A stretch of DNA of 44,806 nt, taken from contig JAODBC010000060.1 of assembly GCA_025463765.1 (NCBI GenBank), positions 1 to 44,806 on the forward strand. Reading direction: 5' to 3'. The DNA comes from Subtercola sp. (GTDB lineage: Bacteria > Actinomycetota > Actinomycetes > Actinomycetales > Microbacteriaceae). This document shows positions 1 to 7,589 of the stretch, in pieces. Position numbers and translations under genes: made by a program. Below the pieces are notes generated by a model. That model did not search any database and was not told the DNA's origin. It was given only the letters and a program-made list of their open reading frames with translations. The first letter of the stretch is position 1; each line of letters begins with the position of its first letter.

Positions 1-351
1 GCCGAGAACTGGCTGCGCATGATCGACCACACCGACCAGCTCGTGGTGCCGACGACCACGATGGAAGACCGCGCACAGGCAGCCCTGCTCACTCTGCAGG
101 CCGTGCAGAGCCGCAGCGAGAAGGCGGCCGAGTTGGCGCGCAATGCGGTGGTCGTGGTGTCGGAGTGGCAGCCGAAGGAGTCGAGCATCTCGCAGCGCAT
201 GGCCGACGACTTTCGGCCCTACGTGCGCGATGTGGTCATCGTTCCCTTCGACCCGGCGCTCAAGGCGGGCCGCATTCAGTACGGAGCGCTGCAGCCCGCC
301 ACGAGGCGCGCGTGGCTGGCGGCCGCGGCGGCGGTTTCGCAGGGGCTCTGA
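1..351 (+). CDS. C-terminal part of a ParA/MinD-like ATPase (5' end outside window)
   Basis: The frame is open from base 1 to a TGA at 349-351, so the gene begins upstream of the window. The visible 116 residues match the C-terminal half of actinobacterial MinD/ParA-type ATPases: an ENWLRMID segment, then VVPTTTMEDRAQAALLTL, which is the strand and helix after the Walker B region where these proteins discuss which partner they release. A later segment ends in VVIVPFDPALKAGRI, also typical. The nucleotide-binding P-loop is not in the window, so the assignment rests on this tail only. A role in positioning a cellular machine or in partitioning is a family inference. The next gene is on the opposite strand and converges on it, so nothing downstream is co-transcribed. 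Confidence 0.55.
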   Translation, partial: AENWLRMIDHTDQLVVPTTTMEDRAQAALLTLQAVQSRSEKAAELARNAVVVVSEWQPKESSISQRMADDFRPYVRDVVIVPFDPALKAGRIQYGALQPATRRAWLAAAAAVSQGL

Positions 352-594
352 GCCGGGGCATCCTCTCGCCGGTTCGCCGACGCGCGAGCCGACGAAGCGA
401 GCGAGCCGACGCGCCCACACGCCGACGAGCCGAAGCACCCACACGAGGCCATTCGGCAGACGCGCACGCCTTCAAAACGGCGCACATGCGCCAAAGGTGC
501 GCGGTTCAGCGCGCCAGAGCACTCAGGTCGCTCAGAGTTCTCAGATCGCTCAGTGCACCCAGAGCGCTCAGAGCAGTCAGATCGCCCAGAGCGC
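352..594. other. Intergenic region between convergent genes
   Basis: This 243-bp gap lies between two convergent genes. It holds a palindromic motif around 471-504 that recurs near 37188-37220, and a 9-bp tandem array that runs into the stop codon of the minus-strand gene. I see no RNA gene and no convincing short coding region; open frames here are byproducts of the GC-rich repeats. Confidence 0.6.
471..504. repeat. Copy 1 of a short dispersed element containing a GGCGCA/TGCGCC palindrome
   Basis: The core GGCGCACATGCGCC (479-492) is a perfect inverted repeat with a 2-base centre. About 27 of 33 positions match 37188-37220, where the same CGGCGCACATG ... CCAAAGG ... GCGCG order occurs. A related TTTGGCGCAT half is in the large hairpin at 15975-16036. 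It could be a small dispersed repeat; two copies in 45 kb is weak proof. Confidence 0.4.
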
Positions 595-604
595 TCAGAG
601 CGCC
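515..604. repeat. Tandem repeat, 9-bp unit x 10, ending in the stop codon of the nucleotidyltransferase-like gene
   Basis: Ten contiguous 9-bp units of the form CAGAGCGCT or CAGATCGCT run from 515 to 604. On the minus strand the unit reads AGCGCTCTG. The gene's TGA (595-597) falls inside the array, so repeats start in its last codons and continue downstream for about 80 bp. Confidence 0.85.
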
Positions 605-1443
605 GGAAACTGCGGCCCGAACATCGCCCGCAGGCGATCGCCGACGATTTCGTTGTCGTCGTCGATCGAGGCGTTGACGGCAGAGCGCAGCAGGGCGGCG
701 GCCGGCTCGACGAGGTAGCCGCCCTCGATGCGCCGGGCGAGGCTCGCCGCGGCACGAACGCCCTGCCTCGGCACCGGGCTCGAGATGTCGGTGAGCGTCA
801 TGAGGTCGTCGGCCGCCAGCTGCTCGAAGGTCCAGCAGAGATCCCACAGCACGCTGAACGAGGGTTGCTGCAGGGCCTGACGAATGACGGCGGTCTCGAG
901 GTAGTACGACGACATCGAGGCCCGAACGCGGTGCTTCCACGCCAGAACGAGACGGATGAGCGGGCGCAGGCCGTCGTCGTCGATGCGGTTGAGCAGCGTC
1001 TCTCGGGCGCCGATTCGCGTGGCGACCCACCGCTTTGCCGGGTCGGCGAGCACCACGACATCACCCCCGGCGGCCGAGACCGACGCCGACGCTTCGAACG
1101 CGGGAACGAGACGCAGACCGGGTGGCCCGTCGTCTGGTGCGGCACCGACGACCCAGGGCCCGGTGTCACCGAGCGGCGCCACTGCGTCGGTGACCAGTTC
1201 AGCCGCTTTGGCTGGGCCGGTCGGCTTACCGGAAAGCACCACCAGAACGTCGAACCAGCTCTGGCCGCCCACCTCGGTGCCGTGTCGGTACGAACCCACA
1301 TCGACGACTCGAAGCACCCTCGGCTCGGCTGCGAGCACGTCGACGGCGTGATTGCGCAGCTGCGTGAGCCGCGCCTTCTCGTCGGTCGACACGCGGATGC
1401 TCTCGTCGAAATTGCGGAACACGGATTCGATGTTCTCCAGCAC
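595..1443 (-). CDS. Nucleotidyltransferase-fold protein related to CD-NTases, active site apparently degenerate
   Basis: 282 residues from a GTG start with GGGAG six bases upstream. Residues 50-56 (GSYRHGT) are the GS motif of the polymerase-beta/CD-NTase superfamily. The C-terminal half (about 150-190: LLNRIDDDGLRPLIRLVLAWK ... SSYYLET) resembles the helical domain of CD-NTases. The expected metal-binding D-x-D after the GS motif reads S-W-F-D (62-65), so the first Asp is Trp. The third acidic position, normally just before a VPAF strand, reads RLVPAF (111-116), so it is Arg. Two of three metal ligands seem to be missing, which predicts loss of nucleotidyl transfer. No CBASS effector or other defence gene adjoins it. 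It could be a binding or regulatory protein; the fold is fairly sure, the function is not. Confidence 0.7.
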   Translation of the reverse strand: MLENIESVFRNFDESIRVSTDEKARLTQLRNHAVDVLAAEPRVLRVVDVGSYRHGTEVGGQSWFDVLVVLSGKPTGPAKAAELVTDAVAPLGDTGPWVVGAAPDDGPPGLRLVPAFEASASVSAAGGDVVVLADPAKRWVATRIGARETLLNRIDDDGLRPLIRLVLAWKHRVRASMSSYYLETAVIRQALQQPSFSVLWDLCWTFEQLAADDLMTLTDISSPVPRQGVRAAASLARRIEGGYLVEPAAALLRSAVNASIDDDNEIVGDRLRAMFGPQFPAL

Positions 1444-1530
1444 GAGTACTCCCAGCAGACACCTGAGCCGAGACTACGTCAAATGGCAACCGAGATGGGC
1501 GACTAATTTGCAGGTATTTCCCGACCTGGC

Positions 1531-1536
1531 TAATGT
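1531..1536 (+). promoter_or_regulatory. -10 hexamer TAATGT, leaderless start of the 1543 gene
   Basis: TAATGT ends six bases before the ATG at 1543, the spacing expected if transcription starts on the start codon. TTTGCA at 1507-1512 lies 18 bases upstream as a plausible -35. No Shine-Dalgarno sequence is present. Confidence 0.6.
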
Positions 1537-1542
1537 AAGTGA

Positions 1543-2874
1543 ATGGTCACAAACAAAGCCGCCCGCGACACCGAGCCGGCCCGTCGCCCGGTGACGGCTC
1601 TCATCACCGTTCTCGGTGCGACCGGCGCCGTCGGCCGCCCCCTGGCAGCCGAACTCGCCTCTCGCGCGGCGACGAACGGCTGGCGCCTGCGATTCGTGGG
1701 GCGTGACCTCAGCAGGCTGCGAACGCTGGCCGAACGGTTCGACGCAGAATGGTGGAGGGTGAGCGAGCTGTCGCTTCACGAACTCGAGCCCGCACTGAGC
1801 GGGAGTTCGGTGGTAGTGAACCTGGTCGGTCCGTTCGCAGCGACCGCCCAGGTCGTGTCGAGCGCTGCGCTGGCGGAAGAAGGGTGCCACTACATCGACG
1901 CGGCCAACGAGTACGCGGCGGTCGCGGCCGTTCTCGCGCGCGACGCCGAAGCCCGTGATCGCGCAGTTACCCTGATGCCGGCAGTCGGATTCGGAACCGT
2001 CGCGACCGAGGGCCTGGCCGCGTCGGTCGCCGAGTGGCTTACCGCGTCGGCTACCGAAGCGCTCGCAGGCGCGCATAAGGCCGGCGTCGTGAGCGGTGGT
2101 GCCGCCGCTCACCAACCCAGAACCAGGCGACGGGGCGGCGCTGCTGACGGGCACGACGGCGAGTCCAGGGGTGGCGCCGCCGACGGCGGCGAACGGGTTA
2201 CGCGGGTGAACGTCGCCATGTTCCCGCACAGCGCGGCACGCAGTCGCGGAGCCTCGACCAGCGTGGTCGGGGTGCTGGCCGACGGCGGCGCCGCCGTCGA
2301 GAGCGGTCGGCTCACCCGCTTCGCACTCGGCCACCGCGCCACTCGGCTCGTCGGCCCGAGCGGACCGACCACGCTCATCCCTGCCGCGACGGGCGACCTC
2401 GCGGCCATACCGGCGACGCTCGGCGCTCGCTTCGTCACCAGCTCCGTCGGCCTGGCGCTGCCGCGGCTCGGCGCTGCGACCGCCTTACCGCTCATTTCGG
2501 CAGCGATGCGTTCACGCCTGCTGCGCCGGCTGGTGGATGCCCGTGCAGTTGATTCGGCGCCGAAAACAGGTGAGTTCGTGTCGTACTCGTGGGCGCGGGT
2601 GGCGGGTGAATCGGGTGACGCTCGTGAGGCGTGGCTGCGTGCCGGTGAAGGATACGCCTTCACCGTGCACGCCCTCGCGGCCGCACTCGAGCGGCTGCTC
2701 GCGCCGGGATCGACGGCAGGTGCCCTGACGGCGACGGCCGCCTTCGGGCCGGAATTCTTGCGCGGATTGCCGGGCGTGAGCATCCACTCGACGCTGGCGG
2801 ATGCGCTGGTCGGCGCTCCCGATGCTGATGCTGATGCTGATGCCGCCAAGGCCGACGCCGATGCCCCGGCCTAG
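1543..2874 (+). CDS. Saccharopine dehydrogenase-like NAD(P)-binding oxidoreductase (trans-acting enoyl reductase type)
   Basis: 443 residues. The N-terminus (about 20-45) has the Rossmann signature VLGATGAVGRPLAAEL and is followed by an arginine-containing strand (RFVGRDLSRL). VVVNLVGPF and CHYIDAANEYAAV match the saccharopine dehydrogenase NADP-binding family, whose actinobacterial members include trans-acting enoyl reductases of lipid synthesis. The substrate cannot be read from sequence. The last 25 residues are a low-complexity Asp-Ala tail encoded by GATGCT repeats (2821-2844). These repeats also supply several ATG triplets in the frame of the next gene, which overlaps this one by 14 bp, so the two are probably translated together. 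Transcription appears leaderless. Confidence 0.75.
   Translation: MVTNKAARDTEPARRPVTALITVLGATGAVGRPLAAELASRAATNGWRLRFVGRDLSRLRTLAERFDAEWWRVSELSLHELEPALSGSSVVVNLVGPFAATAQVVSSAALAEEGCHYIDAANEYAAVAAVLARDAEARDRAVTLMPAVGFGTVATEGLAASVAEWLTASATEALAGAHKAGVVSGGAAAHQPRTRRRGGAADGHDGESRGGAADGGERVTRVNVAMFPHSAARSRGASTSVVGVLADGGAAVESGRLTRFALGHRATRLVGPSGPTTLIPAATGDLAAIPATLGARFVTSSVGLALPRLGAATALPLISAAMRSRLLRRLVDARAVDSAPKTGEFVSYSWARVAGESGDAREAWLRAGEGYAFTVHALAAALERLLAPGSTAGALTATAAFGPEFLRGLPGVSIHSTLADALVGAPDADADADAAKADADAPA
2821..2844 (+). repeat. 6-bp tandem repeat (GATGCT) x 4 at the gene junction
   Basis: Three GATGCT units and one GATGCC encode the Asp-Ala tail of the upstream protein and, in the other frame, Met-Leu repeats just before the TetR start. 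A copy-number change would keep both frames. Confidence 0.85.
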
Positions 2875-3481
2875 CCGCAAGGCCGAGGTGCTGGCCGCGG
2901 CGACCGCGTGCTTCGCCGAGCGCGGCTACGACAACACGCGTGTTCGGCACATTGCAGAACGCTCGGGCATGTCTGAGGCTTCGATCTACCGGCACTTCGC
3001 TTCGCTCGACGATCTGGCGACGCAGGTCTATTCCGCGAACCTGGCCTCGTACGCCCAGCTCATCGCCGAGGCCGTCGAATCTGGAGATGGCGCGCGAGCC
3101 GAGATCTGCGACCGATCAGCAGACCGTTCGGCAGAACGCGCACTACGAGAGATCGTGCGGCGAACGATCTCTCGATATCGCAGCGACCGCGTCTCGTTCG
3201 TGGCGACGCTTGTGCGCGTTCCCACCTTTTTGCCGAAGTTGCCAGCGGGCACGGTCTATCCCCTGGAGATCATCGAAGCGGTCATCCGGCGGGCGCAGGT
3301 GTCGGGCGGGGCGCGCGAGGGTCAGCCGAACCTGCTCGCCGCCGTGTTCATGGGTGCTCTGCTGCGCCCGTTTCTGCTGGCCGAGCTCGCCGCTCCCGGT
3401 GCCTTCGATTTGCTCGCCGAGCGCAAACACGACTCCGTCATCGAAGAGGCCGCCGTCGCGACCGTCATCGTGACGCGGTGA
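2861..3481 (+). CDS. TetR/AcrR family transcriptional regulator
   Basis: 206 residues from ATG 2861. The N-terminal HTH is classical: KAEVLAAATACFAERGYDNTRVRHIAERSGMSEASIYRHF is the TetR layout, with the recognition helix at SEASIYRHF (about 38-46). The rest is a helical ligand domain with no recognisable specificity. The frame is open further upstream, but that stretch is encoded by GATGCT repeats, so I start at the ATG immediately before the conserved domain. It overlaps the upstream oxidoreductase by 14 bp and is likely co-expressed with it and may control it; this is inferred from context. Its stop codon sits inside an 8-bp tandem array. Confidence 0.8.
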   Translation: MPRPSRKAEVLAAATACFAERGYDNTRVRHIAERSGMSEASIYRHFASLDDLATQVYSANLASYAQLIAEAVESGDGARAEICDRSADRSAERALREIVRRTISRYRSDRVSFVATLVRVPTFLPKLPAGTVYPLEIIEAVIRRAQVSGGAREGQPNLLAAVFMGALLRPFLLAELAAPGAFDLLAERKHDSVIEEAAVATVIVTR

Positions 3482-3557
3482 CGCGGTGACGCCATGACGC
3501 GGTGACGCGGTAACTCCCTCCCGCGGTGATGCGGTGACGCAGCGATGCAGTGACGCA
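3470..3557. repeat. Tandem repeat, 8-bp unit (GTGACGCG) x 11, spanning the TetR stop codon
   Basis: Eleven contiguous 8-mers, several perfect, start in the last codons of the TetR gene, include its TGA (3479-3481) and fill the gap to the convergent peptidase gene. Confidence 0.85.
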
Positions 3558-3584
3558 CCGTCGCTGACCGGCGCCGGCGTGCCC

Positions 3585-5393
3585 TCAGCGGTTTTCGCCG
3601 ATGGCGCGGATACTGCGCAATTCGTCTGCGAGATCGGGAGCCGCATCCTCAGGAGGAGTTGCGGCCGCGCCGGCGACCCCGCGCGTCTGGCTCGCACGCA
3701 GCGCCGCCAGCAGCGCGGTACCGCTCGGCACGCCGAGCCCCGTGCACGCATCCCAGCCGACGCGAGCGTCGAAGGCGCCGTTGTCGCCGACCGTCACGTC
3801 GCGCAGCCCTGCGCCGGCTGCGGCTGCCGCGTAGAGCGACGGCTGCAGTAGCCCGAGCGGTGACCCGAGCGCCTCGACGAAGCGGGCGACCAGCGCCGCC
3901 CACAGCGGAGCTACCGCACTGGTTCCGCCGTAGACCGCCCGGGTGCCATCGACCAGAACCTCGTACCCGGTCTGCGGGTCGGCGTTGGCGGCCACGTCGG
4001 GCACACCGCGGCCACCCCCGCGTGCCGACGACGCGGGCACTCCGGCCGCCTTCTGCCACGTCGGCAGAGCGAACACGTCGCTGACCCCGCCGCCCGTCGC
4101 GCCCTTGCCCGACCCGTTGTTCCAGACCGTCTCTGACGTGACCGTGCTGCCCGTCGCGTGCAGGCTCGTGCCGCCGCACGCCAGCGCATGTGGGCTCGAC
4201 GCCGGAAAGTCGGCGTGGTTCGTGCCGGCGCTGTCGCCGTCGGAGCTGCCGTTGTCACCGGCGGCCACCGTGACCGTCACGCCGAGCGCCGCCGCATCGT
4301 GCAGGGCGTCGTCGAGGGCCGTGCGGGCCTGGGCGGTCCACTGGTCTTCACTCTGACCCCAGCTGATGCTGATAGCGGCCGGCGTCGGCTTCGCGTGCGC
4401 GGCCGTGGCGACCGCATCGAGAAAGCCGGCGTCGGTGTTGGGTGCGAAATAGACCAGGATGCTCGCCTTCGGCGCGAGCGCGCCGACCACCTCGATATCG
4501 AGCAGCACCTCGCCGTCGGCCCCCTGGGCGTTGTGCTCGGGAGTGTTTGCGGCACCGTCGACGCCGACCGCCCGCACCGCGGGAACGTCGATTCCGAGAC
4601 CGCCGAAGTACGTATCGAGGTCACTCTGAGTGAACCCGCCGCCGAGTTCGACGATCGCGACGGTCTGGCCCGCGCCCGACGTCTCCGCAGGAAAATCGTA
4701 GATACGCCCCAACTCGACGGGCGTGTAGCTCGCGGTTGCCGCCTGGGCTTCGGCCAGACGAAACTGGGCACGCGCCTGCGGTCGGTCGTCGAGGCCGAGC
4801 ACAGCCGTCACCACGCCGTCGAGCGCGGCCGGGATGCTCAGCCCTCCACTGCGCCGCCGATTCTGAACGAGGCCACCGCCTCCCGCGCTGCCCGCCGGGC
4901 CACCCGCAGCACCGGAATCGCCGCCGACCCCGCCCGCACCCTTTGAAGCGCCCGCCACCTGCAGCGTGGTGCCGAAGACCCGCTCGACCGTGGCCACTGT
5001 TCCCGACACGCGAACGCGCCGCGACGGAGCATCGACCTCGAGAATGTCGAGCCCGAGTTCTCGAAAGGTGCTCACGACGAGCTCGACATCGGCACTCGCA
5101 GCCCCGAGACCGGCCGCCGCTGCGCCCGCCGCCAGCCCCGCAGCATCGCCTGCCACCCCGGACACCGCGTCGCCCGCCGCCAGCCCCGCAGCTTCGCCCA
5201 CAGCATCGCCCGCCGGTGCAGCGTTCGCCCGGCGCAGCACAACGGTGGCATCGACCACCGAGGCGGGCGCCACCGACTGTGCCGCCGCCGCGAATCCCTG
5301 TTGCGGAGGCCGCTCACTTCCGGCGAGTGGCACGAGGTCGAGGGGCGGCACAGAGTGCTCATGAGGTTCTGAGGATTGTACGGATTCGGTCAT
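3585..5393 (-). CDS. S53 family serine-carboxyl peptidase (sedolisin/kumamolisin-like) with prodomain
   Basis: 602 residues. Residues 10-150 form a pro-kumamolisin activation domain and 215-575 the S53 catalytic domain. Catalytic residues can be read directly: Glu295 and Asp299 in GEVLLDIE (E-x3-D spacing), the oxyanion Asp380 in AAGDNGSS, and the nucleophile Ser492 in YGGTSAVAPLW. The C-terminal RDVTVGDNG ... VGWDACTGLG segment (531-553) is the family calcium site. Two low-complexity inserts are odd: an Ala/Gly/Asp stretch at 57-100 in the prodomain and a Gly-rich linker at 148-175 before the mature enzyme. No signal peptide is visible. S53 enzymes are acid-active and self-processing; secretion is expected for the family but not shown here. 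Confidence 0.88.
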   Translation of the reverse strand: MTESVQSSEPHEHSVPPLDLVPLAGSERPPQQGFAAAAQSVAPASVVDATVVLRRANAAPAGDAVGEAAGLAAGDAVSGVAGDAAGLAAGAAAAGLGAASADVELVVSTFRELGLDILEVDAPSRRVRVSGTVATVERVFGTTLQVAGASKGAGGVGGDSGAAGGPAGSAGGGGLVQNRRRSGGLSIPAALDGVVTAVLGLDDRPQARAQFRLAEAQAATASYTPVELGRIYDFPAETSGAGQTVAIVELGGGFTQSDLDTYFGGLGIDVPAVRAVGVDGAANTPEHNAQGADGEVLLDIEVVGALAPKASILVYFAPNTDAGFLDAVATAAHAKPTPAAISISWGQSEDQWTAQARTALDDALHDAAALGVTVTVAAGDNGSSDGDSAGTNHADFPASSPHALACGGTSLHATGSTVTSETVWNNGSGKGATGGGVSDVFALPTWQKAAGVPASSARGGGRGVPDVAANADPQTGYEVLVDGTRAVYGGTSAVAPLWAALVARFVEALGSPLGLLQPSLYAAAAAGAGLRDVTVGDNGAFDARVGWDACTGLGVPSGTALLAALRASQTRGVAGAAATPPEDAAPDLADELRSIRAIGENR

Positions 5394-5487
5394 GCATCCG
5401 GTCTACCGCCAACCCCCGACACCGGCAAGTACTTGCACCAAGCGCGATATGACAACCCCCGGCGTTCACCGAGAATCGCCAGCTAAC

Positions 5488-6627
5488 ATGAATGAACGGC
5501 AACCGGGCCACAAGCCCAGCGACGCCGCCCCACCCCCCTTCTTCGCTCGAGATCACCGCTGCCCCGACAGCTGCGACCCCGACAGCTCCGATCCCGATAG
5601 ATCAGACCAAGATAGCTCAGACCCAGACAGCTTCGACCCCGATAGCTCCGACCCCGATTGCCCGCCGCCCATGCCTCTGTCAGTGTCTCGCGTCGCCGAC
5701 GCGTCTGCGTCTGCGTCTGCTGCGCACTCCGTCGACCCGGATTCGACGCCGGCCACGCGGCAACTGCGCGTCTGCGTGGTCGGCCACGTCTGCATCGACG
5801 AGAACACCGCTGACAGCGGCGACGTGCTGCGGTCGGCCGGATCGCCCGCCGTCTTCATTGCGCATCAGCTGGCCGAGTTCACGGGGGTCAGCACGACGGT
5901 GCTTGCTCCGCGTGGCACCGACTTCGACCCGCTCGCGCCCGAGATCTCGTTCTTCGGCGCGGCACGGGGCGACACCACGCTCGTCTACCGCAATTCTTTC
6001 ATCGACGGCGTGCGCCACCAGCAGTGTCTTTACACTGACAGCGCCGTTCCGAAGCCCATCGAGCTGCACACGGCGAAGCTGATGCGTGAGTCCGATGTCG
6101 TGATTGTCGCACCGCTGCTGAGCAACCTGGCCCCGGCCTACCTGAACGACGTCTTCGAGAACGTCGCCGCCTCCGCCATGCGCCTGCTGCTGCCCCAGGG
6201 CTACATGCGCCGCGTCGACACCGACCACGTCGTACACGAGCGCGAGTTCACCGAATGGGCGCAGGTGCTCCCCCATTTCGACGTGGTGGTGTTCTCTGAC
6301 GAAGACTGCACCGACGCGCTCGATACGGCCCGCGGATGGTCGCGAGCACTGCCGCACACCGCCATCGTCGTGACGCAGAACCGGCGCGGAGCGACTATTT
6401 TCGAACGGGGCCGCTCGCGCCAGGTCGCGGCGGCACCGATAGCGGCCGTGGATTCCGTCGCCACGATCGGCGCCGGCGACGTGTTCAGCGCCCACCTCGC
6501 GCTCGGCCTCGCCGGCCGACGCGATCTCGACGTCGCCGTGGCGAACGCGAACAACGCGGCGGCGAGTTTCATCGAGGCAGCGAACGTGCGCGCGTCGGCG
6601 CGCGACGAGTCGTCGCAGCTCGTCTGA
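5488..6627 (+). CDS. PfkB-family carbohydrate kinase
   Basis: 379 residues from ATG 5488. The kinase proper starts near LRVCVVGHVCIDEN and ends with the PfkB signature VATIGAGDVFSAHLALGL, where Asp331 of GAGD is the catalytic base. Substrates of this ATP-dependent family are sugars, nucleosides or related alcohols; the actual one is not evident. The start is uncertain: the frame is open back to 5392, no good ribosome site precedes any ATG, and 5671 (just before MPLSVSR) is also possible. The segment between 5488 and 5671 is an Asp/Ser/Pro repeat (six 15-bp units at 5566-5655) unlike any kinase, so it is either a disordered extension or untranslated. The gene diverges from the S53 peptidase. 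Confidence 0.75.
   Translation: MNERQPGHKPSDAAPPPFFARDHRCPDSCDPDSSDPDRSDQDSSDPDSFDPDSSDPDCPPPMPLSVSRVADASASASAAHSVDPDSTPATRQLRVCVVGHVCIDENTADSGDVLRSAGSPAVFIAHQLAEFTGVSTTVLAPRGTDFDPLAPEISFFGAARGDTTLVYRNSFIDGVRHQQCLYTDSAVPKPIELHTAKLMRESDVVIVAPLLSNLAPAYLNDVFENVAASAMRLLLPQGYMRRVDTDHVVHEREFTEWAQVLPHFDVVVFSDEDCTDALDTARGWSRALPHTAIVVTQNRRGATIFERGRSRQVAAAPIAAVDSVATIGAGDVFSAHLALGLAGRRDLDVAVANANNAAASFIEAANVRASARDESSQLV
5566..5655 (+). repeat. Tandem repeat, 15-bp unit x 6, at the N-terminus of the PfkB kinase gene
   Basis: Six units like GATAGCTCCGACCCC encode D-S-S-D-P pentads if translated. The 15-bp period keeps the reading frame. Confidence 0.8.
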
Positions 6628-6764
6628 CCCACCCACCCCGCGGCTCCGCCCGGCGTCTGTCGCGAAACCGAACATGCGAGCGTCGCAGACCCGAGCATCC
6701 GCGACCCGCACGAAACAGACCCTCGATATGCTGGTGCGATGAGCCGTCTGGGGAGTGCGACACT

Positions 6765-7589
6765 ATGACGATAACCATGCCCGGCGGCGCTGCCGCGAGT
6801 GCCGTTCTGACACGCAACAACGTCTCGGTTCTGGGCGACGACACGGCGCCGACCATGGTCTTCGGGCACGGCTACGGCACCAGCAAGCAGATGTGGCGCC
6901 TCGTGGCCCCGCAGTTCGCCGATGACCACCAGGTCGTGCTCTTCGATCACGTGGGCTCCGGCGACTCCGACCAGGCGGCGTACGACGCGAGCAAGTACGA
7001 CTCGCTCTACGGGTACGCCGACGATCTGCTCGAAATCGCCCACGCGCTCGACCTGCACGACATCGTGTTCGTGGGCCACTCGGTCAGCGCCATGATCGGC
7101 GCCCTCGCCGCCATCGCCGAGCCGGAGCTGTTCGCGAGCCTGATTCTGGTGGGTCCGTCGCCGCGGTACATCAACGACGCCGACTACGTGGGCGGGTTCG
7201 AGGCGGCCGATGTGGATGCCCTGCTCGACTCGCTCGACGCGAATTACCTGGGCTGGGCGTCCACGATGGCCCCCGTCTTCATGGGCAACGCCGAGCGCCC
7301 CGAACTCGCCGCCGAGTTGGTGGACAGTTTCGCGAAGGCCGACCCGGCCGTCGCCAGCCAGTTCGCCCGCGTCACGTTCTTGTCAGACGTTCGGGCCGAG
7401 CTGCCGAACGTGACGACCCCCACGCTCATCGTGCAGTCGACCGACGACATCGTGGCGCCGGTGATCGTGGGCGAGTATCTGCGGGGAGCCATCGCCGGCA
7501 GCGAGCTGGTGGTGCTGGAGGCAGACGGGCACTACGTGCACCTTGCGAACCCGGGCAAGCTCAGCGACACGATTCGCGCCTTTCTGTGA
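6765..7589 (+). CDS. RsbQ-like alpha/beta hydrolase
   Basis: 274 residues from ATG 6765, with GGGAG at 6751-6755. The catalytic triad reads Ser106 (VGHSVSAMIG), Asp228 (QSTDDIVAP) and His256 (DGHYVHLANP). The GHSVSAMIG elbow is typical of the RsbQ/KAI2/D14 group of small-molecule-sensing hydrolases. In Bacillus subtilis RsbQ is needed for the PAS-domain phosphatase RsbP to respond to energy stress, probably by supplying or sensing a small ligand. Here the stop codon overlaps the GTG start of the next gene (GTGA, 7586-7589), which encodes a PAS-GAF-GGDEF protein. The hydrolase is therefore likely to feed a signal to that PAS domain, with cyclic-di-GMP instead of dephosphorylation as output. 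Confidence 0.85.
   Translation: MTITMPGGAAASAVLTRNNVSVLGDDTAPTMVFGHGYGTSKQMWRLVAPQFADDHQVVLFDHVGSGDSDQAAYDASKYDSLYGYADDLLEIAHALDLHDIVFVGHSVSAMIGALAAIAEPELFASLILVGPSPRYINDADYVGGFEAADVDALLDSLDANYLGWASTMAPVFMGNAERPELAAELVDSFAKADPAVASQFARVTFLSDVRAELPNVTTPTLIVQSTDDIVAPVIVGEYLRGAIAGSELVVLEADGHYVHLANPGKLSDTIRAFL

Noticed and set aside
506..1030. Long Arg/Ala/Pro-rich frames opposite or out of phase with genes, here and throughout the window
   Set aside because: In GC-rich DNA these are shadow frames; they lack conserved motifs and overlap genes with clear domain evidence.
595..1443. CBASS defence operon
   Set aside because: The protein resembles CD-NTases but has lost catalytic residues, and no effector, E2/JAB or HORMA/TRIP13-like gene is adjacent.
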